A DNA stretch of 64,000 bases from Symbiodinium sp. CCMP2592 (Eukaryota; Sar; Dinophyceae; Suessiales; Symbiodiniaceae). The position numbers and the translations under genes are program-made. Below are positions 39,010 to 50,024 of the stretch, piece by piece. The DNA lies in assembly GCA_905221615.1 (NCBI GenBank), contig CAJNDT010005779.1, positions 211,501 through 275,500 of the forward strand. The letters run 5' to 3'. The notes below the pieces were generated by a model. That model saw only the letters and a list, made by a program, of their open reading frames with translations. It made no database searches and had not been told where the DNA came from. Position 1 is the first letter of the stretch, and each line of letters begins with the position of its first letter.

Positions 39010-42000
39010 TCCCACAGCATCCTTGGGCCAACGATGTATAGGTCCACACAGACCTCATTCATTTCCCAGAGCATCCGTGGGCCAACGAGGTTAACGTCCA
39101 CTCAGACCTCATTCATTTCCCAGAGCATCCGTGGGCCAACGATGTTAACGTCCACTCAAACCTCATTCATTTTCCAGAGCATCCGTGGGCCAAGATGTTA
39201 ACGTCCACTCAGACCTCCTTCATTTCCCAGAGCATCCGTGGGCCAACGATGTTAACGTCCACTCAAACCTCATTCATTTTCCAGAGCATCCGTGGGCCAA
39301 TGATGTTAACGTCCACTCAGACCCCATCCATTTCCCAGAGCATCCGTGGGCCAACTATGTTAACGTCCACTCAGACCTCATCCATTTGCCAGAGCACCCG
39401 TGGGCCAACGAAGTTAACGTCCACTCAGACCTCATCCATTTTCCAGAGCATCCGTGTGCCAAGGATGTTAACATCCACTCAGACCTCATCCATTTGCCAG
39501 AGCATCGGTGGGCCAACGAAGTTAACGTCCATTCAGACCTCATTCATTTCCCAGAGCCTCGGTGGGCCAACGATGTTAACGTCCACTCAGACCTCCTTCA
39601 TTTTCCAGAGCATCCGTGGGCCAAGATGTTAACGTCCACTCAGACCTCATCCATTTCCCAGAGCATCGGTGGGCCAACGATGTTAACGTCCACTCAGACC
39701 TCATTCATTTTCCAGAGCATCCGTGGGCCAAGATGTTAACGTCCACTCAGACCTCCTTCATTTCCCAGAGCATCCGTGGGCCAACGATGTTAACGTCCAC
39801 TCAAACCTCATTCATTTTCCAGAGCATCCGTGGGCCAATGATGTTAACGTCCACTCAGACCCCATCCATTTCCCAGAGCATCCGTGGGCCAACTATGTTA
39901 ACGTCCACTGAGACCTCATCCATTTTCCAGAGCACCCGTGAGCCAACGAAGTTAACGTCCACTCAGACCTCATCCATTTTCCAGAGCATCCGTGTGCCAA
40001 CGATGTTAACGTCCACTCAGACCTCATCCATTTGCCAGAGCATCGGTGGGCCAACGAAGTTAACGTCCATTCAGACCTCATTCATTTCCCAGAGCATCCG
40101 TGGGCCAACGATGTTAACGTCCACTCAGACCTCATTCATTTTCCAGAGCATCCGTGGCCAACGAAGTTAACGTCCACTGAGACCTCATCCATTTTCCAGA
40201 GCATCCGTGGGCCAACGAAGTTAACGTCATCTCAGACCTCATCCATTTTCCAGAGCATCCGTGTGCCAACGATGTTAACGTCCACTCAGACCTCATCCAT
40301 TTGCCAGAGCATCGGTGGGCCAACGAAGTTAACGTCCATTCAGACCTCATTCATTTCCCAGAGCATCCGTGGGCCAACGATGTTAACGTCCACTCAGACC
40401 TCATTCATTTTCCAGAGCATCGGCGGGCCAACGATGTTAACGTCCACTCAGACCTCATCATTTTCCAGAGCATCCGTGGGCCAACGAAGTTAACGTCATC
40501 TCAGACCTCATCCATTTCCCAGAGCATCGGTGGGCCAACGATGGTAACGTGCACTCAAACCTCCTTCATTTCCCAGAGCATCCGTGGGCCAACGATGTTA
40601 ACGTCCACTCAGACCTCATCCATTTTCTAGAGCATCCGTGGGCCAACGATGTAGACCTCATCCATTTTCCAGAGCATCCGTGGGCCAACGATGTTAACGT
40701 CCACTCAGACCTCATTTATTTTCCAGAGCATCCGTGGGCCAACGATGTTAACGTCCACTCAGACCTCATTCATTTCCCAGAGCATCCGTGCGCCAACGAT
40801 GTTAACGTCCACTCAGACCTCCTTCATTTTCCAGAGCATCCGTGTGCCAACGATGCTAACGTCCACTCAGACCTCATCCATTTCCCAGAGCCTCGGTGTG
40901 CCAACCATGTTAACGTGCACTCAGACCTCATCCATTTTCCAGAGCATCCGTGTGCCAACGATGCTAACGTCCACTCAGACCTCATCCATTTCCCAGAGCA
41001 TCGGTGGGCCAACGAAGTTAATGTCCATTCAGACCTCATTCATTTCCCAGAGCATCCGTGGGCCAACGATGTTAACGTCCACTCAGACCTCATTCATTTT
41101 CCAGAGCATCGGTGGGCCAACGAAGTTAACGTCCACTGAGACCTCATCCATTTTCCAGAGCATCCGTGTGCCAACGATGCTAACGTCCACTCAGACCTCA
41201 GCCATTTCCCAGAGCATCTGTTGTCCAATGATGATAACGTCCACTCAGACCTCATCCATTTTCCAGAGCATCGGTGGGCCAACGATGTTAACGCACACTC
41301 AGACCTCATTCATTTTCCAGAGCATCCGTGGGCCATCGATGTTAACGTGCACTCAGACCTCATCCATTTTCCAGAGCATCCGTGGGCCAACGACGTTATC
41401 GTACATTCGGACCTCGTCCATTTCCCAGAGCATCCGTGGGCCAACGATGTTAACGTCCACTCAGACCTCATTCATTTCCCAGAGCATCCGTGAGCCAACG
41501 ATGTTAACGTCCACTCGGACCTCGTCCATTTGCCAGAGCATCCGTGGGCCGACGATGTTCATGTCCACTCAGACCTCATCCATTTTCCAGAGCATCCGTG
41601 GGCCAACGATGTTAACGTCCACTCAGACCTCAGTCATTTCCCGGAGCATCCGTGGGCCAACGATGTTAGCGTCCACTCAGACGTCAACTCAAATCCCATT
41701 TATTTCCCAAAGCATGCGTGGGCGTCCACTGAGGCCTCATTCATTCCCCAGAGTATCCATGGGCCAATAGTGTTAGCGTCCACTCAGACATTTTCCGTTT
41801 CCCAACGTATCCATGCGTGTTAAGGTCCACTCACAACTCATCCATTTCCCAGAGCTTCCATGGGCCAACCATTGTAATGTACGCGCAGACCTCCTGCTTT
41901 CCAGGAGGCCAGTTACCAGAGCATCCACGGGCCAACGATGTTAACGTCCACTCAAACCTCCTTCATTTCCCAAAGCATCCGTTGGCCAAGCAGGTTAACG

Positions 42001-44820
42001 TCCACTCAGACCTCATTCATTTCCCGAAACATCCATGGGCCAATCATGTTAAGGTGCACTCAGACCTCATTCATTTCCCCGAGCCTCGGTGGGCCAACGA
42101 TGTTAACGTCCACTCAGACCTCATTCATTTTCCAGAGCATCCGTGGGCCAACGAAGTTAACGTCCACTCAGACCTCATCCATTTTCCAGAGCATCCGTAA
42201 ACCAACGATGTTAACGTCCACTCAGACCTCATCCATTTGCCACAGCATCGGTGGGCCAACGAAGTTAACGTCCACTCAGACCTCCGTCATTTCCCAGAGC
42301 ATCCGTGCGCCAACGATGTTAACGTCCACTCAGACCTCATCCATTTTCCAGAGCATCGGTGGGCCAACGATGTTAACGTCCACTCAGACCTCATCCATTT
42401 TCCAGAGCATCCGTGGGCCAACGATGTTAACGTCCACTCAGACCTCATTCATTTTCCAGAGCATCCGTGGGCCAACGATGTTAACGTCCACTCAGACCTC
42501 ATTCATTTTCCAGAGCATCCGTGGGCCAACGATGTTAACGTCCACTCAGACCTCATTCATTTCCCAGAGCATCCGTGCGCCAACGATGTTAACGTCCACT
42601 CAGACTGTTTTCATTTTCCAGAGCATCTGTGGGCCAGCGAAGTTAACGTCCACTCAGACCTCATCCATTTTCCAGAGCATCGGTGGGCCAACGATGTTAA
42701 CGTCCACTGAGACCTCATCCATTTTCTAGAGCATCCGTGGGCCAACGATGTTAACGTCTACTCAGACCTCATCCATTTTCCAGAGCATCCGTGGGCTAAG
42801 GTTCCATTTCCCAGAGCATCCGTGGACCAACGATGTTAACGTCCACTCAGACCTCATCCATTTTCCAGAGCATCCGTGGGCTAAGGTTCCATTTCCCAGA
42901 GCATCCGTGGGCCAACGATGTTAACGTCCACTCAGACCTCTTTCATTTCCCAGAGCATCCGTGGGCCAACGATGTCAACGTCAAAGCAGACTTCATCCAC
43001 TTCCCAGAGCATCCGTGGATCAACCGTGTTGACGTCCACTAAGACCTCATCCGTTTCCCAGAGCATCCGGGGGCCAACGATGTTAACGTCCACTCAGACC
43101 TCATTCATTTCCCAGAGCAACGTGGGCCAATGATGTTAACGTCTACTCAGACCCCATTCATTTCCCAGAGTATCCATGTGCCAACCGTGTTGACGTCCAC
43201 GCAGACCTCATCAAATTCCCAGAGCATCCGTGGGCCAACGATTTTAACGTCCACTCAGACCTCATTCAGAGCATCCGTGGGCCAACGACGTTAACGTACA
43301 CTCGGACCTCGTCCATTTCCCAGAGCATCCGTGGGCCAACGATGTTAACGTCCACTCGGACCTCATCAATTTCCCAGTGCATCCGTGGGCCAACGATGTT
43401 AACCTCCACTCAGACCTCATTGATTTTCCAGAGCATCGGTGGGGCGACGATGTTAACGTCCACTCAGACCTCATTTATTTTCCAGAGCATCCGTAGACCA
43501 ACGAAGTTAACGTCCACTCAGACTGTTTTCATTTTCCAGAGCATCCGTCGGCCCACTATGTTAACGTCACGCAGACCTCATCCATTTGCCAGAGCATCCG
43601 TGGGCCAACGATGTTAACGTCCACTCAGACCTCATTCATTTCCCAGAGCATCCGTGGGCCAGCAATGTCCACTCAGACCTCATCCATTTTTCAGAGCATC
43701 TGTGGGCCAACGATGTTAACGTCCACTCAGACCTCGTCGATTTGCCAGAGCATCCGCGGGCCAAACATGTTAACGTCCACTCAGACCTCGTTCATTTTCC
43801 GAGCATCCGTGGGCCAACGATGTTAACGTCCACTCAGACCTCATCCACTTCCCAGCGCATCCGTGCGCCAACGATGTTAACGTCCACTCGGACTGTTTTC
43901 ATTTTCCAGAGCATCTGTGGGCCAGCGAAGTTAACGTCCACTCAGACCTCATCCATTTCCCAGAGCATCCTTGGGCCAACGATGTTAACGTCCACTCAGA
44001 CCTCATTCAATTCCCAGAGCATCCATGGCCAACCGTGCAGACGTCCACTCAGACCTCATCCATTTCCCAGCGCATCCGTGAGCCAACGATGTTAACGTCC
44101 ACTCGGACCTCGTCCATTTGCCAGAGCATCCGTGGATCAACCGTGTTGACGTCCACTAAGACCTCATCCGTTTCCCAGAGCATCCGGGGGCCAACGATGT
44201 TAACGTCCACTCAGACCTCATTCATTTCCCAGAGCAACGTGGGCCAACGATGTTAATGTCCACTCAGACCTCATCCATTTCCCAGAGCATCCGTGGGCCA
44301 ACGATGTTAACGTCCACTCAGACCTCATTCATTTCCCGGAGCATCCGTGTGCCAACGATGTTAACGTCCACTCAGACGTCAACTCAAACCCTATTTATTT
44401 CCCAAAGCATCCGTGGGCGTCCACTGAGGCCTCATTCATTCTCCAGAGTATCCATGGGCCAATAGTGTTAGCGTCCACCCAGACATTTTCCATTTCCCAA
44501 CGTATCCATGCGTGTTAAGGTCCTCTCACAACTCATCCATTTCCCAGAGCTTCCATGGGCCAAGTAATGTCCGCGCAGACCTCCTGCTTTCCAGGAGGCC
44601 AGTTACCAGAGCATCCACGGGCCAACGATGTTAACGTCCACTCAAATCTTCTTCATTTCCCAAAGCATCCGTTGGCCAAGCATGTGAATGTCCACTCAGA
44701 CCTCTTTTATTTTCCAGAGCATCCGTGGGCCAACCATGTTAACGTGCACTCAGACCTTATGCATTTCCCAGAGCATCCGTGAGCCAACGATGTTAACGTC
44801 CACTCAGACGATGTTAACGT
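39010..44820 (+). repeat. 54-bp minisatellite, about 107 copies
   Basis: Each unit has the order CAGAGCATCCGTGGGCCAAC, GATGTTAACGTCCACTCAG, ACCTCATTCATTTC, with GTTAAC in most units. Because 54 is a multiple of three, all frames give 18-residue repeats (PEHPWANDVNVHSDLIHF or QSIRGPTMLTSTQTSFIS) and many long open frames arise on both strands; none has a start, end or composition that argues for a gene. Higher-order structure is visible: a block of about 537 bp repeats at 39196 and 39733; 43010-43140 recurs at 44130-44260; 41690-42000 recurs at 44370-44690. Confidence 0.95.
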
Positions 44821-44939
44821 AGCCGTGCTGGTGTGACCACTACAGTCCAGAGACTGCTCCTCTTGTGAAAAGCCGTGCCTGCCATGGCTTGTACTATGCC
44901 TTCATGCACAGAAACCACAGCGACAAAGACAAGCAAAGC

Positions 44940-45205
44940 GCACTACTACCACGACTTCTACTGTATACTGCTGCTACTCCTACTATTCCTAACTAGCCCC
45001 TGCTCCTACTCCACTCCTACTCCTAGTCCTACTCCCACTGCCTCTGCCACTGCCACTCCTACTGCTCCTGCTACTGCTGCTGCTACTCTTATTGCTACTG
45101 CTACTCTTGCTGCTACTGCTTATGCCACTTCTACTGCTGCTGCTGCTGCTGCTGCTCCTGCTACTGCTACTGCTCCCGCTCCCGCTCGCTACCACTGCTG
45201 CTGCT
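44940..45205 (+). repeat. Trinucleotide microsatellite tract (CTACTGCTG)
   Basis: CTACTGCTGCT, CCTACTCC and GCTGCTGCTGCTGCT runs, the same composition and orientation as 38420-38800. Low complexity; open frames through it encode Thr/Ala or Leu runs only. Confidence 0.85.
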
Positions 45206-45931
45206 TGCCGACACCACAGGCCCACCCTGCATTCGGCTGGCAGCAGATCGCGGACGGCCTCCGAGGCTGGCGGCTGGCCTTGGAAAATGGCAGGATTTGG
45301 GAGGAGGTGTCTCGGCTTGGAGTTGGGGGTTTGGACTGGATGTACTAATATAGTATATAGTATATATATATATATATATATTATATGTGTGCTTGAAAAC
45401 AGTCCCTGTATAGGTACTTGAAGGCCAAAGTATCTAGTGAAGGGGGCAGCCTTTGCTTGCTGGGCTTGTCGGGCTGCTGTGGCCTTCTTTCGTTTCATTC
45501 TGCTGCGGATTCAGGGTCGTTTTGCATGATTTGAGTGGTTGGTGAACAGCGGCGGGTGGTATCCTGCTTGCATCAGTGGAACAAAAGCACCTTCCTTGTA
45601 GGTCTTGAAGGTTTTCATCGGGGGGATGCCCAAAGCCGCTCGGGATTCGACATGTTTCCTTACTGGCTTTTCATCCAAAGGACACGTTGTCAGACGTGAT
45701 GGGCGTTTCAAACTGGGAGTTTCCGAAAATTAGGGGTACATTATTTTGGGGGTCCTTATAATACGGATCCTACTATTTAGGGTACTATATTCCCACATGA
45801 CACGTTACTGCTGCTAGTGCTAGGACCTAGGAAGACCAGGCACTTTACCGTTCACCTGGACGCACTTCCAGCTGTCCTGACTCAGATGTCTTTCTCAGAG
45901 AGTGGGGACTGTTCTTTGGTGCATGTGGTTT
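45206..45931. other. Non-coding spacer with (TA)n and a MITE fragment
   Basis: A (TA)n run lies at 45349-45382. A partial member of the GGGAGTTTCCGAAAATTAGG family lies at 45717-45790. No gene is seen. Confidence 0.5.
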
Positions 45932-45960
45932 CCCTAAACCCTAAACCCTAAACCCTAAAC
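45932..45960 (+). repeat. Interstitial telomeric repeat, left of LINE
   Basis: Four consecutive CCCTAAA units (TTTAGGG on the other strand) ending directly at the spliced-leader relict. Related fragments lie at 53506-53516, 54209-54240 (an inverted pair), 55229-55243 and 58830-58850. Confidence 0.9.
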
Positions 45961-45980
45961 CCTAGCCATTTTGGCTCAAG
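45960..45980 (+). other. Relict dinoflagellate spliced leader
   Basis: These 21 bases agree with the 3' 21 bases of the dinoflagellate trans-spliced leader at all but one position (C for G at the third base); AGCCATTTTGGCTCAAG is exact. It marks the 5' end of a reverse-transcribed, trans-spliced RNA, here the LINE transcript, and sits flush against telomeric repeats. Confidence 0.85.
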
Positions 45981-46148
45981 GCCCCGTAGTGCCAGGTGAG
46001 ACGTGCTCCCGTTCCCGAGCAGGACATTGGGTGCGGGCGATCGAGCTGGTGGAGGCGATTCGGAGCGTCGGGGCTCAGGTCGGCGGGTTGAGGACCTCCT
46101 GCTGTTCTTGCCTTACGCGATTCTGCGTTACGTGACCGCAAAGGGATC

Positions 46149-47132
46149 ATGATGTTGGGGCAGGGGAACGCTGGGCCTGGGGGCGGCTTGCCTCCCGTGC
46201 CTGATGAGTCGGATGAGGAGAGTGCAAGTCCGAAGCGGGCACGTGGTGAGCCGTCGGGTCCTGTGGGGGAAAAGCCGAGGAAGAAGAACAAACTCCCCCA
46301 AGCCTTCGACTGGAATGTCCTGAGGTCGATGCTGGTGGAGCAGCGGGACGACATCGTGAAGGCTACTCGTGATCACGTCCAGGAGATGGTGCATACCTTG
46401 GACAGCAAGGTGCAGGCGAAGTTCGAGGAGGTAGATACCACGGTTCAAGGGATGGACGTCCGTCTTCAGGGGATGGAGGCAAAGGTCGCGCGGCTGGAAG
46501 GGCTTCTACGTGCTGGGGCTTCGGGAGAAGGACAGGGGATTGAGGAAAAACGCAAGGGCACACTGGTCCTTGGCGGCTGGAATGCAGAGACACAAAGGAA
46601 AGTTATCCTGTCTGAAGTCGCCGAGGCTCTGGAAAGACTGAATCTTCGCCATCTGACTGACCAGGCTCCGTTCACAACAGGGCCGCGCAGAAGTGTGGCA
46701 TTGCTCCCGTTCGAGTTGCGAGCTGGGGAACATGAAGAGGGCCGACGGCAGCGCATGCAGGCTGTGGTCATGGGTGTGGCTAACTCGAAGGCGGTGACTT
46801 CCCATGGGAAACGCATGTGGGCTGGCTACTCGAAAAGCAAGGCTCAGAGGGACATTGCAGGGCACTGCACATGGCTCAAAAGAGCTCTGGGCAGCTTTAA
46901 CCAGGACCTCCTCCAGCACCTCGACGTGGAGTACAGCACCGGTAGTGCCTGGCTGGGCGAGCACCTGGTGGCAGGTGCTGTTAAGGCTCCCCCCGGGGTC
47001 ACGGATGACTCTGAGGTGCTTTGGGATGATCGGCTGGTGTCCCGGCCATGGGTCTGGCTCAGTGCCATTGCGAAGTACACAGGGATCACGGTTGTGGACT
47101 TGAAGGCGGCCTTCATGGAGTTCCGCCGGTGA
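46149..47132 (+). CDS. LINE ORF1 protein (coiled coil, RNA-binding candidate)
   Basis: 327 aa from ATG ATG at 46149. Residues 20-60 are acidic then basic (SPKRARGEPS, PRKKNK, a likely nuclear localisation signal). Residues about 70-125 form a heptad-like coiled coil (VEQRDDIVKATRDHVQEMVH, MDVRLQGMEAKVARLEGLL). Residues 135-325 resemble the globular RNA-binding part of ORF1 proteins, starting TLVLGGWNAETQRK. It would coat the element's RNA. It ends 24 bp before ORF2. Confidence 0.75.
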   Translation: MMLGQGNAGPGGGLPPVPDESDEESASPKRARGEPSGPVGEKPRKKNKLPQAFDWNVLRSMLVEQRDDIVKATRDHVQEMVHTLDSKVQAKFEEVDTTVQGMDVRLQGMEAKVARLEGLLRAGASGEGQGIEEKRKGTLVLGGWNAETQRKVILSEVAEALERLNLRHLTDQAPFTTGPRRSVALLPFELRAGEHEEGRRQRMQAVVMGVANSKAVTSHGKRMWAGYSKSKAQRDIAGHCTWLKRALGSFNQDLLQHLDVEYSTGSAWLGEHLVAGAVKAPPGVTDDSEVLWDDRLVSRPWVWLSAIAKYTGITVVDLKAAFMEFRR

Positions 47133-47156
47133 CCAGGGGAAAAGGGGCTTGAAGCG

Positions 47157-50024
47157 ATGGAATTTGTCTTGGCTGAGGTTGGGAAAGGCGAGAAAAGTTC
47201 GCCCTTGCCGATGGCAGCTGTGCATGGCCTTGAAGTACGAGTTTTGGGCTGGAACATTGGCGGCGCGGCTTTGGAGCAGCTGCCTCATGCTCTTGCCTTG
47301 TGCACGGGGGCCCCTTTTAAGGAGTCGGTCCTGCTGCTGCAGGAGTGCCCACGAGTGGCACCGGGATGGAAAACAGTGAAGTTGGCTGGTCTCACCGTGC
47401 TGAGCTATAGGGGGTCTGAACAGTGGAGAGGGTGTGGGATTGGTTTTGACCCTAGGGTCTGGGGGCCAGTTTCCAAGAAGCACTCGGGGGCAGGCGTTTG
47501 GATTACACTGAAGCATTTGGAGTCGGGGGAGAAGATTGTGTTTGGGTCGGTGCACCTCACTCCAGGCAAGACGCAGGCCGAGTATGCAGCGATGGCTGAA
47601 GGGTTTTTGCATGGAATGCCAAAGCAGAACAGGAGGGTGATTGTTCAAGGTGATCTGAATGCTCCCTTTTCGTGGGACCAACATGAATCCGGGGATGTCG
47701 CTTGTGGTTTGGATGGTAAGGCCTTGCTGGTGCTGGACCTGCTGGCTGGCTCGTCACTTCAGCCTTTGGCCCCGTGCCGAGAGCACCAGGAGTTGCCGAC
47801 GAGCAGGCCGAGGCAGGAGGGTCGGTCGGGGTCGAGAATTGACATGGTTGCAGGCCGAGGGCTTCTGCACAGGAATGGGAGGGTCTTCCGGGACTCTTGC
47901 TTGTCGTTGAACACGGACCATGAGTTGCTCGAGGGTGTCTTTGGGTTTCCAGGGAAGCGACTCTTCAAGCGGCCCAGTACCAGACCGAGGGTTTGGGTGG
48001 GTGGTATTGGCAGGGTCGAGGGCTTGTCTGTGACGCAGCTGAAGGACTATGCTCGTGAGTGTACAAAGCCTGTCCCGTCTAGGGCATACAGAGACAGCAA
48101 GGCGATCAAGGAGGCATTCCGGCTCGCTAAGGTATCCAAGTCCCGGGAGCAGTGGAAAGCCGCCCTCAAGGCCAGGAGGGAAGCCAGACGGAAGTGGGAG
48201 GAGGATAGGGTTTGGCGGGCGTCGCAGTGTGACTGGAAGGCCATCAAGGACATCAAGTTGGAAGGGCAGGTTTCTTGGGACTCAGGGTTTGCAGACCACC
48301 AGACAGAGGATCCGCATGAAGTTGTGGCCAGGCATCTGCGAAAACAGTACGAGGGCCGGCCGACTGCTAGGGTTGTGCAGCCGGGTGGGTCGGTTGTGGC
48401 TTTCACGGTGGAGGAGGTCAAGGTGGCAGTGGATCAAATGAAGTCCGGGAAATCAGTTGGAGTGGACTGTACCTGTAAGGAACTCTTCCAGGGTCTTCTG
48501 GAGGTCGAAGGTGGGGCTTCTCATTTGGCAGAGTTTTTCACGCAGATCCTTGCTACACAATCGGTACCTGGGGAGTGGAACCATGTGTTGATGATACTCC
48601 TTGCGAAGGTGCCGTGTCCTAAGGAGGCGCGTGATCTGCGGCCAATTGCTTTGAGCAGTGGGAGCTCCAAGTTGTTCGCACGGCTTCTGCTGAACAGGTG
48701 CCTCCCGAAGTTGTCTGCCCGCTCACCTGCTCAATGTGCACGTCAGCACAGGCAGTGCTCTGACTACGTCTTCAGCATTTGGCGTATGTTGGAATTATGC
48801 AGGGAGTGGCACAGACCCATAGTCTGTGTCAAAGTGGACATTCGTAAGGCCTTTGACAGTGTGAACAAGGGTCGGCTGATTGGCAAGCTCAGGGCTCGAC
48901 TTGGTGATACTGCTGAAATGGCTTGTTGGGAAAGGTTGATCCTTGATACGAAGGCCACCTTACTCAGCCCTTGGGGTCACAGTGACTTCGATCTCTTTAC
49001 AGGGATAAAGCAGGGGGCGGTGGAAAGCCCGAGTTTCTTCAGTTTGCTCATGGAGGAAGCGCTGGAAGAGACTTCCGCGAAGCACTCCTGGCCTCAGGCG
49101 CGCCGTGTCTTCGAGGACTTCGAACATGAAAATGCTTTGTTCATGGACGATGGGCTGTTATGGGGTCCTGACACAGGGGTGGTAGGGTTGAAACTCGAAC
49201 AGTACTTGCAGACTCTGGCTGGGTACGGTCTGACGGTGAACATAGAGAAGTGCCAGTTGTACTGCTCGGCGGATGTGGATGGGGCCCGGGAGCTCAAGAT
49301 CGCGGGGGTTTGCCTCAAGAGTGTTGAAGCCATCGAGATTATGGGGCTACGTATGCGGAAGGGTATGTCCATGTGTGAATTGATCCAGCCCCTCTTGGCC
49401 CGCGCCAAAACTAAGTTTTGGAGTATTAAGCACCTCCTCAGGTGTAGGGCACCTCTCCCTGGAAGATTGGCATTGTTTGAACGAGTGGTGGCAGGGGCTG
49501 GCCTCTGGTGCCTGGCGGCACTGCCGCCGGACCGAGCTGCAATGGGCTTGCTCAACGCCATGCAGACGATGCTACTCAGCTGGATGCTCAGATTCAGCAA
49601 ATACAGGGACGAGACGTGGGTCCAGTTTAAACAAAGATCAGTGAGATCCTCGAGGTACGTCTTGCATAGATACGGGTTCTGTCGGTGGTCAACGTTGTGG
49701 TTGCAACGTTGGTGGGATTATTCCGGACATAGATCGAGAGCTATCTTGTCGGAGTCTCCCCCACTCAGTTCACTAGTGGACCAATTTCGAACTCTTTCAT
49801 GGTGGCGCCGTCAACAACGATCTACCGATGGCATTATGCATGGAGGGCACCACTATCCAAGATTGTCCGTCCTCGAAGAACGTATGAACAGGGCTTGTGG
49901 GGGCTACTGGAGGGATGCTGCTCACGATCGATCTGGATGGAGAGGGTTCAGGGTTGCTTGGGTTCAGCACAATGATTTACCGTGGGTGTCTGGTCGCCAA
50001 CTTGCTCTACCTGCTTTCTCATAG
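47157..50024 (+). CDS. LINE ORF2: AP-type endonuclease and reverse transcriptase
   Basis: 955 aa. Endonuclease motifs: LGWNIGG near residue 30, LLLQECP near 60, GDLNAP near 165, SRIDMVAG near 228 and NTDHELLEG near 250 (TDH in place of the common SDH). Reverse transcriptase motifs: RPIALSSGSSKLFARLLL, motif A VKVDIRKAFDSV near 560, motif B GIKQGAVESPSFF near 620 and motif C ALFMDDGLLWG near 660. The QG-A-x-x-SP form of motif B is unusual (QGDPLSP is common). No stop or frameshift interrupts it. The C-terminal 110 nt overlap ORF3. It nicks the target and copies the RNA by target-primed reverse transcription. Confidence 0.92.
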   Translation: MEFVLAEVGKGEKSSPLPMAAVHGLEVRVLGWNIGGAALEQLPHALALCTGAPFKESVLLLQECPRVAPGWKTVKLAGLTVLSYRGSEQWRGCGIGFDPRVWGPVSKKHSGAGVWITLKHLESGEKIVFGSVHLTPGKTQAEYAAMAEGFLHGMPKQNRRVIVQGDLNAPFSWDQHESGDVACGLDGKALLVLDLLAGSSLQPLAPCREHQELPTSRPRQEGRSGSRIDMVAGRGLLHRNGRVFRDSCLSLNTDHELLEGVFGFPGKRLFKRPSTRPRVWVGGIGRVEGLSVTQLKDYARECTKPVPSRAYRDSKAIKEAFRLAKVSKSREQWKAALKARREARRKWEEDRVWRASQCDWKAIKDIKLEGQVSWDSGFADHQTEDPHEVVARHLRKQYEGRPTARVVQPGGSVVAFTVEEVKVAVDQMKSGKSVGVDCTCKELFQGLLEVEGGASHLAEFFTQILATQSVPGEWNHVLMILLAKVPCPKEARDLRPIALSSGSSKLFARLLLNRCLPKLSARSPAQCARQHRQCSDYVFSIWRMLELCREWHRPIVCVKVDIRKAFDSVNKGRLIGKLRARLGDTAEMACWERLILDTKATLLSPWGHSDFDLFTGIKQGAVESPSFFSLLMEEALEETSAKHSWPQARRVFEDFEHENALFMDDGLLWGPDTGVVGLKLEQYLQTLAGYGLTVNIEKCQLYCSADVDGARELKIAGVCLKSVEAIEIMGLRMRKGMSMCELIQPLLARAKTKFWSIKHLLRCRAPLPGRLALFERVVAGAGLWCLAALPPDRAAMGLLNAMQTMLLSWMLRFSKYRDETWVQFKQRSVRSSRYVLHRYGFCRWSTLWLQRWWDYSGHRSRAILSESPPLSSLVDQFRTLSWWRRQQRSTDGIMHGGHHYPRLSVLEERMNRACGGYWRDAAHDRSGWRGFRVAWVQHNDLPWVSGRQLALPAFS

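Noticed and set aside
39185-43617. Several 150-360 codon frames in the minisatellite
   Set aside because: They arise from a 54-bp unit that is a multiple of three; frames switch with indels and exist on both strands, so no gene is claimed.
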